Shown here: in pieces, positions 6,193 through 12,888 of the stretch | How the letters are laid out: every line of letters begins with the position of its first letter | How positions within the stretch are numbered: the stretch's first letter is position 1 | From: Thermoplasmatales archaeon | GTDB taxonomy: Archaea > Thermoplasmatota > JASEFT01 > JAUWIS01 | DNA: 13,316 nt | Assembly (NCBI GenBank): GCA_030019485.1 | Contig: JASEEW010000033.1 | Span: 1-13,316, forward strand | Reading direction: 5' to 3' | Made by a program: the position numbers and the translations under genes | The notes under the pieces: model-generated | What the model was told of the DNA's origin: nothing | Database searches by the model: none | Seen by the model: the letters and a program-made list of their open reading frames with translations, nothing else

Positions 6193-6576
6193 ATGAACAA
6201 AATATTTAGGGAGTATATGCTGATGCTAAGCGCAATCCTCTTTGGGGTTGGTATCATAATGACAGTGATAGGATTTTTATGGTGTTTTACAGTTATTCAG
6301 TTAAACACAGTCAACCCTTCATTAGAAGAGTTTTCCGAAAAACTTGGAAACTGGGGATGGTGGATTCTAATTCCTGCACCATTTATATTGATTGCTGGAG
6401 GATGGTATTTCTCTGATCAATTGCTGGCTAGAAAAAAATTTAATAAGATGATTTCTACAAACAGCAAGGCAAGTCTTGTAAAAAATATTGGTGAAGTAGA
6501 GGGGATTATGTGGAAGCTTCCTAGGAAATATGAAGTAAGGTTTGAGGAGAAAAAAAAGAAATTCAAAATAAAATGA
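6193..6576 (+). CDS. Small two-helix membrane protein, function unknown
   Basis: The 127-residue protein has two clear hydrophobic helices, about residues 8-35 and 54-75, joined by a short polar loop with L-x-E-F-S-E-K-L-G-N-W-G. A soluble, charged tail of about 50 residues follows, with K-A-S-L-V-K-N-I-G-E-V-E and W-K-L-P-R-K-Y-E-V-R-F-E-E-K-K, ending in a lysine-rich stretch. The tail resembles small archaeal membrane proteins that I associate with DUF3198, but this is from memory and uncertain. The ATG at 6193 has no Shine-Dalgarno sequence. A weak TATA-like TTTTAGATA (6164-6172) at the right distance suggests a leaderless start. It lies between the structured region and the predicted origin. 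Confidence 0.7.
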   Translation: MNKIFREYMLMLSAILFGVGIIMTVIGFLWCFTVIQLNTVNPSLEEFSEKLGNWGWWILIPAPFILIAGGWYFSDQLLARKKFNKMISTNSKASLVKNIGEVEGIMWKLPRKYEVRFEEKKKKFKIK

Positions 6577-6590
6577 AATTAGAACAGGAA

Positions 6591-6623
6591 TACCCCTATA
6601 TTTCATCTGGAAAACATGGGGTA
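6591..6623. promoter_or_regulatory. Dyad origin recognition box (ORB-like), outer element
   Basis: TACCCC (6591-6596) and GGGGTA (6618-6623) are the outer arms of an imperfect dyad with TTTCA and TGGAA near its centre. The right half, TCTGGAAAACATGGGGT (6606-6622), fits the archaeal ORB pattern of a TGGAAA core followed by a G-string and T. An AT-only stretch suited to unwinding starts immediately to its right. Confidence 0.55.
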
Positions 6624-6689
6624 TAATAAAAGATTTTTATTTTAAGATTATTATATTATATATCTATGTTAAATAGGCTATAAATTGAA

Positions 6690-6712
6690 CTTTCCAAAGG
6701 AAACAGGGGGGT
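6690..6712 (+). promoter_or_regulatory. Origin recognition box (ORB), strongest match
   Basis: The element is C-TTTCCAAAGGAAAC followed by AGGGGGGT. It has both hallmarks of archaeal ORBs: the short TTCCA/TGGAA-type dyad and the downstream G-string. The orientation is toward orc1. It borders the AT-rich segment on its left. Confidence 0.7.
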
Positions 6713-6767
6713 GGGAATAATATTGTTTGGCATGGAAAAACTATATATTGTTTCAATACATTGTCTT

Positions 6768-6792
6768 GTCCCACCAACACTTCTCTTGGAAA
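6768..6792 (-). promoter_or_regulatory. Degenerate ORB-like element in inverse orientation
   Basis: Read on the minus strand it is TTTCCAAGAGAAGTG followed by TTGGTGGG. It shares TTTCCA, GAAGT and a G-rich end with the plus-strand element at 6803-6824 and points the opposite way. The match is weaker than that of the other boxes because the G-string is interrupted. Confidence 0.4.
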
Positions 6793-6802
6793 ACCCAAAA
6801 GA

Positions 6803-6824
6803 TTTCCAGAGGAAGTAATGGGGT
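6803..6824 (+). promoter_or_regulatory. Origin recognition box (ORB) next to the orc1 start
   Basis: TTTCCAGAGGAAGTAATGGGGT has the dyad core and the G-string of an ORB and lies 16 bases before the orc1 ATG. It sits between the nearest TATA-like element (CTATATAT, 6741-6748) and the start codon, so Orc1 bound here could repress its own transcript. Confidence 0.65.
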
Positions 6825-6839
6825 TAGGGGGAGAGGAAA

Positions 6840-8078
6840 ATGGATGAAAAAGACATATTTGAAACATTTCTGAATGCTGAGCAGCTGTTCAAAGATAAAG
6901 AGGTGATAAGGCCCTCATATACACCAGAGAAACTGCCTCATAGGGAGCAGGAAATAACAACACTGGCATCCATATTTGTCTCAGCACTGAAAGGTGAGAC
7001 GCCATCAAACGTGTTCATATACGGAAAAACAGGTACTGGGAAAACAGCTGTAGCAAAGTATGTCGGAAAGGAGCTGATTGAAAAAGGGCGGCAGCTTAGC
7101 AAAACCCTGTTGTTTGTTTATATAAACTGCGAGATTGTGGACACGGAATACGGAATTCTGTCAAACATAGGAAATTCAATCATCAAAAACTGGAATGAAA
7201 TGATACCCTTCACAGGCTGGCCCATGGAAAAGGTTTATGATAAACTGAAGGAGGAGATAGAAAAACAGGGAGGGGTCACAATAATTGTGCTGGACGAAAT
7301 AGATAAACTGGTCTCCAAAAGTGGTGACGATGTACTCTATGTTTTATCCAGGATGAACACAGACCTGAAAAACGCGAAAGCAAGCATTATAGGCATATCA
7401 AACGACCTGAAGTTCACAGAACTGCTGGATGCGAGGGTTAAAAGCAGTCTGGGGGAGGAGGAAATGATATTCCCACCTTATAATGCGGCGCAGCTTCAGG
7501 ACATACTGAAACAAAGGGCCGAGCTGGCATTCAACAAAGATGTGCTTGACCCATCAGTCATACCGTTATGCGCGGCCCTTGCAGCCCAGGAGCACGGTGA
7601 TGCAAGAAGAGCTCTGGACCTGCTCAGGGTTTCAGGGGAGATTGCTGAGAGGGATGAACAGAAAAATATTACCGAGGCGCATGTGAGAAAGGCGCAGAAC
7701 AAGATTGAGATTGACAGGGTGGCAGAGGTCATCAGGACACTGCCAACACAGTCAAAGGTGGTGCTCATGGCAATCCTTCTTAACAGGGAGATAGGGCAGG
7801 AAACCCTTACAACAGGCGATGTATATGACACATACAGGGCGCTGGCCATGAAGGCGAATGCAAGCATTCTGACGCAGAGAAGAATCACTGACCTGATCTC
7901 AGAGCTTGACATGCTTGGAATAATCAACGCAAGGCTCATATCCTATGGCAGGGGCGGCAGAACAAGGGAAATAAGCGCATCAGTCCCTGTTAAGGAGACA
8001 AAAAAGGTTTTAGAGGAAGACGAGTTGCTAAAAAATCTGTCAAACTATAAGCCATTGAAGCAGGCAACACTGGTGTAA
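6840..8078 (+). CDS. orc1/cdc6: Orc1/Cdc6 replication initiator
   Basis: The 412-residue AAA+ protein has an N-terminal R-P-S-Y-x-P-E-x-L-P-H-R-E-x-E block (24-38) typical of archaeal Orc1/Cdc6, Walker A GKTGTGKT (62-69), Walker B IIVLDEID (148-155), sensor 1 GISND, and sensor 2 GDARRALDLLR (about residue 257). A C-terminal winged helix (about 300-395) with RRITDLISELDMLGII and a basic R-G-G-R-T-R wing follows. It binds ORB sites and loads the MCM helicase at the origin; length and domain order are normal. GGGGGAGAGG just before the ATG can serve as a ribosome binding site. The adjacent ORBs mark the gap upstream as the origin. Its stop lies 1 nt from the stop of the convergent signal peptidase gene. 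Confidence 0.96.
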   Translation: MDEKDIFETFLNAEQLFKDKEVIRPSYTPEKLPHREQEITTLASIFVSALKGETPSNVFIYGKTGTGKTAVAKYVGKELIEKGRQLSKTLLFVYINCEIVDTEYGILSNIGNSIIKNWNEMIPFTGWPMEKVYDKLKEEIEKQGGVTIIVLDEIDKLVSKSGDDVLYVLSRMNTDLKNAKASIIGISNDLKFTELLDARVKSSLGEEEMIFPPYNAAQLQDILKQRAELAFNKDVLDPSVIPLCAALAAQEHGDARRALDLLRVSGEIAERDEQKNITEAHVRKAQNKIEIDRVAEVIRTLPTQSKVVLMAILLNREIGQETLTTGDVYDTYRALAMKANASILTQRRITDLISELDMLGIINARLISYGRGGRTREISASVPVKETKKVLEEDELLKNLSNYKPLKQATLV

Positions 8079-8079
8079 A

Positions 8080-8934
8080 TTATTTCCTGAATATGGTATA
8101 TTTCACCCTTTCAAGTCTGTCCAGTTCGATTTTCCTTTTTTCCTTTTTTTTCTGTCTTTTCACAGACATCAGTTGAAGTAAATAATCTGCTGATATCGGC
8201 AGTATGAAAAGTATCAAAACAGAAATCACGAGCATCACCCAGCAATCCTGGGCCACATTACCCGCGTTGTTCGTTCCAGCTGACCAGTCATCAACAGAAA
8301 GTTTTATCGCCCCAAACCATGGAATCTCCCCCTGTGCTTTCCCAACAATCCATTCCAATTTAACAAGCTCAACAGGTTTGTTCAGGTTATCTGCTATTGA
8401 AGGGTAGGCATCTTGATCACAGTGGGTGTTATGGTCCCCCTTTGTCAAAAAACCAGAATGGTTTACATTAGGGTTGTAGTTGTGCAGATTCAACTCTGTT
8501 ATGGTGATTGCTGACAGGTGATAGTAATTTAACTCTGGTACATCATAAAATGTTCCATTTTCAGTTATATTCACCTCAACCCAGCACATTGCCCTGTGAA
8601 TAACAGGTGTTCCACCCACACCATTCTTAATATAAACAACCACATCCCCATAGTTACTATATGTTTTATAGCCTGTTCTCTCACCCTGATAATATGTCAC
8701 AATATCATTTCTGCCATTTACCTTTTTCACAAAGGTGAAATCACCAGGGTCTATCGTCCCTATTTTCCCATATGCTGAGTCATCATGCATCATGCTCCCG
8801 GACTCAATAACAACCATTGGCGGCCAAACACCAGTGTATGCAAACATCACTGCAACAATGATTAGAATAACGATTACTGCTGTAAGGACGTCCTTGACTA
8901 CAGGTAGCAACTTTTTCAGCATCTTTTTAGGCAT
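8080..8934 (-). CDS. Signal peptidase I (archaeal/ER Sec11 type, S26B family)
   Basis: The 284-residue protein has an N-terminal membrane helix (about 12-36), then the catalytic block E-S-G-S47-M with Ser47 as nucleophile, the strand GDVVVY (96-101) and V-I-H113-R with His in place of the bacterial Lys. This marks the Ser-His archaeal/eukaryotic class. A G-D-H-N...D region lies further on. An insertion of about 70 residues separates the H113 and GDHN blocks, and a second membrane helix with a lysine-rich cytoplasmic tail closes the protein. It removes signal peptides from exported proteins. I chose the ATG at 8934 because the longer form from 9009 would overlap the divergent deaminase; an ATG at 8922 fits the TATA element at 8945-8955 even better. 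Confidence 0.88.
   Translation of the reverse strand: MPKKMLKKLLPVVKDVLTAVIVILIIVAVMFAYTGVWPPMVVIESGSMMHDDSAYGKIGTIDPGDFTFVKKVNGRNDIVTYYQGERTGYKTYSNYGDVVVYIKNGVGGTPVIHRAMCWVEVNITENGTFYDVPELNYYHLSAITITELNLHNYNPNVNHSGFLTKGDHNTHCDQDAYPSIADNLNKPVELVKLEWIVGKAQGEIPWFGAIKLSVDDWSAGTNNAGNVAQDCWVMLVISVLILFILPISADYLLQLMSVKRQKKKEKRKIELDRLERVKYTIFRK
8130..8160 (+). terminator. T-rich tract likely to end the orc1 transcript
   Basis: Several runs of 4-8 T's, broken only by C or G, begin about 50 bases after the orc1 stop. Archaeal RNA polymerase stops at U-runs without needing a hairpin. The tract is also the antisense of the lysine-rich tail of the signal peptidase, so its composition may simply reflect that coding need. 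Confidence 0.35.
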
Positions 8935-8935
8935 A

Positions 8936-8955
8936 GTTTTATGTGTATAAAAAAC
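8936..8955. promoter_or_regulatory. Divergent promoter region between signal peptidase and deaminase
   Basis: Two AT-rich elements sit here. GTATAAAAAAC (8945-8955) lies about 28 bases from the minus-strand ATG at 8922. GTTTTATGT (8936-8944) lies about 27 bases before the plus-strand ATG at 8968. The gap between the two genes is only 33 bases, so the promoters must overlap. Confidence 0.4.
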
Positions 8956-8967
8956 GTTTGCTGAAAT

Positions 8968-9411
8968 ATGAGGCCCACCCCGGATGAATACTTCATGGAA
9001 ATGGCGCATCTTGCATCAAAAAGGGCAACATGCATAAGACACAATGTTGGCTGCGTTGTTGTGAAGGAGAAAAGAATACTTGCAACAGGGTACAACGGCG
9101 CCCCGAAAGGCCTGAAGCACTGCGAGGAAGTAGGATGTGTCAGAACTCAATTGAATGTTCCGCATGGCGAACGTCATGAGTTATGCAGAGGATTGCATGC
9201 CGAGCAGAACGCAATAATACAAGCAGCTGTTTTTGGTGTGTCCATAAAGAATTCAACATTTTATTCAACACATTACCCGTGCTCAATATGCGCAAAAATG
9301 CTCATCAACGCGGGCATAAAGGAGATTGTTTACGACAAGAATTATGAGGATGAGCTTGCAAAGCAGATACTTTCTGAGAGTAACATAATTGTGAGAAAAT
9401 TTAAAAAGTGA
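8968..9411 (+). CDS. dCMP/cytidine deaminase family protein (ComEB-like)
   Basis: The 147-residue protein opens with R-P-T-P-D-E-Y-F-M-E-M-A, the usual start of dCMP deaminases. It carries the zinc/catalytic motifs H77-A-E79 and P104-C105-S-I-C108, plus Y-N-G-A-P-K-G (42-48) and an added Cys/His-rich stretch (H51, C52, C57, H66, H70, C73) that often holds a second zinc in this family. The expected reaction is hydrolytic deamination of dCMP to dUMP, feeding thymidylate synthesis; action on a related nucleotide cannot be excluded. The start is fixed by family alignment. Its stop is 5 nt before the ATG of the following membrane protein, so the two form an operon. Confidence 0.9.
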   Translation: MRPTPDEYFMEMAHLASKRATCIRHNVGCVVVKEKRILATGYNGAPKGLKHCEEVGCVRTQLNVPHGERHELCRGLHAEQNAIIQAAVFGVSIKNSTFYSTHYPCSICAKMLINAGIKEIVYDKNYEDELAKQILSESNIIVRKFKK

Positions 9412-9416
9412 TAAAA

Positions 9417-9851
9417 ATGGAGCAGGAGTACTGGAGGAAATGGGAGGAAAAAGGCGTGATAAAGGACATGCGGGGGGAGTTGAGGGAGGATTTCTCAGGC
9501 GCTGAAATAAAAATTAAAATTGAGAAAAAAACTGAGGAAAAAAAAGAGGAGAAAGAGGAAAAAAGACCAGAGGAGAAAAAAGCGGGTAAAGGAAGATCTG
9601 TTTTGTCAGGCGTGCTCCTTGGACTGGGCATTTTCCTAATCTTTACCCTGCCATATACCTTCATCATCAAAGGAGCTTTTTCAACATACTACATTGTGGC
9701 ATGCATAGTTGGAATACTTCTCACAGGTGCCGGCGCATATCTCATATTAAAAAAACAAAAAGGAATAGTGATTGGTGCTTGTATCATAACCTTCGTAATG
9801 TGTGTTCTGGTTTTTTCAAGGATAATTGAGTTTGTGAAACAGTATATCTAA
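9417..9851 (+). CDS. Three-helix membrane protein with K/E-rich cytoplasmic segment, unknown function
   Basis: The 144-residue protein begins with an aromatic, acidic segment (M-E-Q-E-Y-W-R-K-W-E-E-K-G), passes through about 30 residues that are almost only K and E (about 33-62), then has three hydrophobic helices at about 63-85, 88-108 and 115-137. I do not recognise a family. The ATG at 9417 is preferred over an in-frame GTG at 9408 that overlaps the deaminase stop; GTGAT at 9408-9412 may act as a short ribosome binding site. It is probably co-transcribed with the deaminase. Its stop overlaps the stop of the convergent UPF0200 gene. Confidence 0.7.
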   Translation: MEQEYWRKWEEKGVIKDMRGELREDFSGAEIKIKIEKKTEEKKEEKEEKRPEEKKAGKGRSVLSGVLLGLGIFLIFTLPYTFIIKGAFSTYYIVACIVGILLTGAGAYLILKKQKGIVIGACIITFVMCVLVFSRIIEFVKQYI

Positions 9852-10444
9852 ACTATTTTCTCCAAAACCTTTTCTATTTTTCTCTCAAAATCCTCAACAT
9901 TATCCTCATTAACAATCACTACATCTGCAAGTGCAATCACATTACCAATACCCCATGAAAGCTCCCTTTTGTCCCGCTCATCAAATTTTTCTTTTGAAAA
10001 AGGGTCATCAATTCTTTTCCTGCTCATTATCCTTCTGTATCTTGTTTCTGGTGATGAATGAATACCTATGACAATAAAATCCGGGTCATGGGATTTAAAA
10101 ATCCTGACCTCCTCAGGACTTCTTATCCCATCAATAACTGTTTTTCTGTTTTTATCGGATGGAAAGTATGCCTTTCCATCCACTCCAAAACTTTTCTTTG
10201 TTTTCTCTGAAAAAGTTTTCTCGATAAATGGTAATGTTCTCTCAGCCCAGACGCCATATCCATGTTTTTTTCTTTCCTCATCCGCAACCCTGCCAACATT
10301 TTCATCATTGAGGGATAATCCTTTTTTTTTCACAAAATCCCATACTGCATCACCCATTCTCACAATCCTCCATCCTTTTTTCTTTGCAGTTTCAACAAAA
10401 ACCCCTTTGCCTGAGCCTGGCATGCCTGATAGACCAACAATCAT
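9848..10444 (-). CDS. UPF0200 family P-loop kinase-like protein
   Basis: The 198-residue protein has the N-terminal P-loop GMPGSGKG (7-14), R-M-G-D-A-V-W, V-I-D-G-I-R-S-P-E-E-V, a LID-like R-R-I-M-S-R-K-R-x-D-D-P, and near the end R-E-L-S-W-G-I-G-x-V-I-A-L-A-D-x-V-I-V-N-E. These are the blocks of archaeal UPF0200, related to dephospho-CoA and nucleotide kinases. The substrate is not established. Compared with the family as I recall it, there is an extra segment of about 20 residues before DGIRS, with F-G-V-D-G-K-A-Y-F-P-S-D-K-N-R. The start at 10444 fits the family N-terminus and avoids overlap with the upstream gene, whose stop is 10 nt away; a longer frame from 10486 is less likely. Confidence 0.85.
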   Translation of the reverse strand: MIVGLSGMPGSGKGVFVETAKKKGWRIVRMGDAVWDFVKKKGLSLNDENVGRVADEERKKHGYGVWAERTLPFIEKTFSEKTKKSFGVDGKAYFPSDKNRKTVIDGIRSPEEVRIFKSHDPDFIVIGIHSSPETRYRRIMSRKRIDDPFSKEKFDERDKRELSWGIGNVIALADVVIVNEDNVEDFERKIEKVLEKIV

Positions 10445-10454
10445 AAAAGGATAA

Positions 10455-11417
10455 TCAGGCTCCAGGTTTAAAAATCTTGGGAACACCCTTTATGATTTTA
10501 TATGTGTATTTCAAAAAATAAAATGGGCATGCAACTATCCATGTCACTATTAAAACAGACAAGAAGAAAATTATTGGAACAATGATAATGGCGCTTGTTG
10601 GTAGTTTTTCAAGAACCCTTAAAAGAACAGATGGGTAGTTGAATGAGAAATGCAAAATAATGCAGGCGTAAATCCCTTTTTTCAGGAAAAGCCAGCCAAG
10701 GGCAACACCAGTAACAAAAACAGGCAGTATCTTGTAGAAGTCCCATCCGAAGACATGCGCGTAACTAAAAATCAGGGATGAAAAAATTATGAAAAAAAGT
10801 GATGCGGGCTCAATGTCAAAACCCCCTCCAAGAAAATATTTCCATATTTTTATCTTCCTTCTTCTGAAAAGGTCCACAAGCAGTAATGGCATACCAATCA
10901 AAAGTATCCTTGAAACAATCTCCTCATGAACAGACGCGTTTGACAGTGAAAACATGAACTGCCATAAAGGCATTGTGCCAAACGATGGTGTTTTTGGTGT
11001 TACATGAATAAAACGGATGATGTAATCATAGGCATAATCAAAAAACATTAATCCCAAAAATATTTGGGGAATGAGAAAAAAAGAGTTGCTGTTACGCTCT
11101 GTTTTTTCAAAAAATTTTGAATATAGGTGAAAGGCTTCTTTCCCCTCTTTTTTAACAATGTAAATAAATGATAAAAGGATTGCGGACACAACAAACAAAT
11201 AATATCCTAAAAGAAACCATTCTTTAAATGAAAAAACAGGTATCATGTAGGGTGTTATGATGAAAAAATCCCATGATGAAGATAGCAGTTCTGGTGAAAC
11301 AATTATTAATGATGGAAACAACAAAAGAAAGGAAAACAGGAGCATTATGAAGTAGCAGATAACTGCAGTAAGGCAAACAGTTCTTAACCCTATTTTTAAA
11401 TATTCAATTTTGCTCAT
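10455..11417 (-). CDS. CPBP family intramembrane metalloprotease
   Basis: The 320-residue protein is very hydrophobic, with about eight membrane helices. It carries the three signatures of the CPBP (CAAX protease/bacteriocin-processing, Abi) family: H-E165-E166-x3-R170, F217-S-Y-A-H221 and H256-F-S-F-N260. In this family the Glu and His residues form the intramembrane metal site, and members include the Rce1 CAAX-prenyl protease. The archaeal substrate is unknown. The ATG at 11417 lies 2 nt after the site-2 protease stop, and GGATTGTGA just upstream may help ribosome binding; a GTG at 11423 that overlaps the stop is an alternative. It is the middle gene of a three-gene operon. Confidence 0.85.
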   Translation of the reverse strand: MSKIEYLKIGLRTVCLTAVICYFIMLLFSFLLLFPSLIIVSPELLSSSWDFFIITPYMIPVFSFKEWFLLGYYLFVVSAILLSFIYIVKKEGKEAFHLYSKFFEKTERNSNSFFLIPQIFLGLMFFDYAYDYIIRFIHVTPKTPSFGTMPLWQFMFSLSNASVHEEIVSRILLIGMPLLLVDLFRRRKIKIWKYFLGGGFDIEPASLFFIIFSSLIFSYAHVFGWDFYKILPVFVTGVALGWLFLKKGIYACIILHFSFNYPSVLLRVLEKLPTSAIIIVPIIFFLSVLIVTWIVACPFYFLKYTYKIIKGVPKIFKPGA

Positions 11418-11419
11418 TT

Positions 11420-12772
11420 TCACAATCCAATCAAACTGAGTCTAGGACCAATTATCTGCCATAGTATAAGGAAAAGTATGAAAAGCGCGACCGTGTAGCA
11501 TAATGCATTCACACATCTTTCCCTTTTTTTGGCATCTTTGATGAATTTACCAAAGAATGAGTCAGCGCCGTCCTTGAAAATGTATCCCCCGTCAAGTGGA
11601 ACAGCAGGCAGCGCGTTTGTTAATCCAAGCATAAGATTAATCCAGAAAACCCAGTAAAAAATGTTTGCAAGAATCCAAAAAGCATCTGCTGGTAAAAAGG
11701 ACCAGAAACCATGAATTGTGTAAACATCTGTTATCGGAGAATGAAACGGTGATAAACCAATACCTGGGAGGGGAAGAGCAATATAGTAAATAAAATTACC
11801 GATAGCCTCCTTTGGTGATTTTGCATTGGATAAAGGTCTGGTGAGGACATTTGGCAGCACATTCACATCATCCCCTCTTATGCCAAAATAACCTGTGCCG
11901 TTATCCTTTTCCTTGCCTGTGTAATCGTATCTGTTTGCAAGTTTCACAGTGTTGTTCACAAGTTTTTTGTTGTAGTAAAATGTAAGATTCACTGTTTGAT
12001 TCGCTTTTGTCAGCCCTATCACATTTTGGAAATCATCAATATTTTCTATTTCGGTACCATTGAAACTTGTGATCAAAGCACCAGGGCTAACAATTTCTTC
12101 TGCCGGTGAGTCCTCCTCAACACCAGTGACAAGTATGCCGTCATCTAGAGGCGTGACCGAGCCCATGAATGACCAGGAAAAAATCATAGCGCAAATCAGT
12201 GCCACAACCAGGTTCATTGCAGGTCCTGCTGCGTAAACCCTGCTTCTTTTAATCTTTTTTGCTTTTTTCAGTTCTTCCTCATCAGGCTCAACAAAAGCAC
12301 CCAATGGTAGAATAAGGAACAGGACACCAAGGCTTTTTATTTTCACCTTAGCAAAGCTTGCTAGTATGCCGTGTGAAAACTCATGAACAACCATGGCAAC
12401 GATTAAACCCAGAAGCCCGTACCATAATGGTATTATAGGATTTATAACAGGCAAGCCAATAAGCATTCTTGGTGACGGCGCCATTTTCGCAGGGATTTTT
12501 GTTGCGATTGATGCGCTCCAGCAAAGGATAAGTATCATGAATATCATCACAGTAACACATAAAACAACTGAGAAGTTACCAAATCCTTTCCAGATTTTTT
12601 TCTTTGCAATTTTTTCAATTGTTTTTCTTCCCTTCTCAGTATGAAAAAGAAGAACAGGACCACTTAATGACATATGATACTTTTCAAGTATTTTTTTCCT
12701 TTTCAGTACATAAATCAAAACAAGCCATGCTATTACGACTGAAGCAATGACTGGTATCCAAAGAGAATCCAT
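11420..12772 (-). CDS. Site-2 protease family (M50) intramembrane metalloprotease with PDZ domain
   Basis: The 450-residue protein has an N-terminal membrane helix (about 5-24), a helix near 68-90, the catalytic helix VVH130-E131-F-S-H134-G, the G-P-A-M-N block (183-187) in the next helix, a PDZ-like region (about 211-280) with V-E-E-D-S-P-A and I-T-S-F-N-G-T-E-I, and the third zinc ligand motif N386-A-L-P-A-V-P-L-D394-G-G followed by a final helix. HExxH and LDG define the S2P active site. In the family such enzymes release membrane-anchored regulators by cutting within the membrane. The ATG at 12772 has a TATA element (12795-12805) about 27 bases upstream, suggesting a leaderless operon with the CPBP and UPF0200 genes. 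Confidence 0.92.
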   Translation of the reverse strand: MDSLWIPVIASVVIAWLVLIYVLKRKKILEKYHMSLSGPVLLFHTEKGRKTIEKIAKKKIWKGFGNFSVVLCVTVMIFMILILCWSASIATKIPAKMAPSPRMLIGLPVINPIIPLWYGLLGLIVAMVVHEFSHGILASFAKVKIKSLGVLFLILPLGAFVEPDEEELKKAKKIKRSRVYAAGPAMNLVVALICAMIFSWSFMGSVTPLDDGILVTGVEEDSPAEEIVSPGALITSFNGTEIENIDDFQNVIGLTKANQTVNLTFYYNKKLVNNTVKLANRYDYTGKEKDNGTGYFGIRGDDVNVLPNVLTRPLSNAKSPKEAIGNFIYYIALPLPGIGLSPFHSPITDVYTIHGFWSFLPADAFWILANIFYWVFWINLMLGLTNALPAVPLDGGYIFKDGADSFFGKFIKDAKKRERCVNALCYTVALFILFLILWQIIGPRLSLIGL

Positions 12773-12794
12773 AGAGAGTGGTATGATTTATAGA

Positions 12795-12805
12795 ATATAT
12801 TATAT
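12795..12805 (-). promoter_or_regulatory. TATA box for the site-2 protease operon
   Basis: The AT-only stretch is centred about 27 bases before the minus-strand ATG at 12772, fitting a leaderless start. A nearer TATAAA (12787-12792 on the minus strand) is only about 18 bases away and so is less likely. Confidence 0.5.
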
Positions 12806-12846
12806 CTTCGCTGAATAATTGACTGAGAATCAAGGTGAGCAGAAAT

Positions 12847-12883
12847 CTTTATATTCCGTCATATGTATGTTATTTTGAGGTGA
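12847..12883 (+). promoter_or_regulatory. TATA box and strong ribosome binding site of the secreted-protein gene
   Basis: CTTTATATT (12847-12855) is a good TATA element. GAGGTGA at 12877-12883 is a full match to the archaeal Shine-Dalgarno sequence, 5 bases before the ATG at 12889. This is the clearest ribosome binding site in the window, and it implies a short 5' leader, unlike most genes here. Confidence 0.6.
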
Positions 12884-12888
12884 AAAAT

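Larger units (their letters stand above)
6577..6839. other. oriC: Predicted replication origin (oriC)
   Basis: This gap directly upstream of orc1/cdc6 holds at least three ORB-like elements, at 6591-6623, 6690-6712 and 6803-6824, plus a weaker inverted one at 6768-6792. Between the first two lies an almost purely A/T segment (6622-6688), and another AT-rich patch lies at 6718-6760; these are candidate duplex-unwinding elements. Origins next to the initiator gene with G-rich ORBs flanking AT-rich DNA are the rule in archaea, so the inference is strong though untested. Confidence 0.75.

Noticed and set aside
6730..6745. Extra ORB candidate CATGGAAAAACTATAT
   Set aside because: It has a TGGAAA core but no G-string downstream, which is a defining part of the element.
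7496..7939. Long minus-strand open frame opposite orc1
   Set aside because: It is antisense to highly conserved Orc1/Cdc6 domains and encodes a serine/cysteine-rich sequence typical of shadow frames.
8935..9009. Longer N-terminus for the signal peptidase starting at 9009
   Set aside because: The additional residues are not family-like and would overlap the divergent deaminase gene and both promoters.
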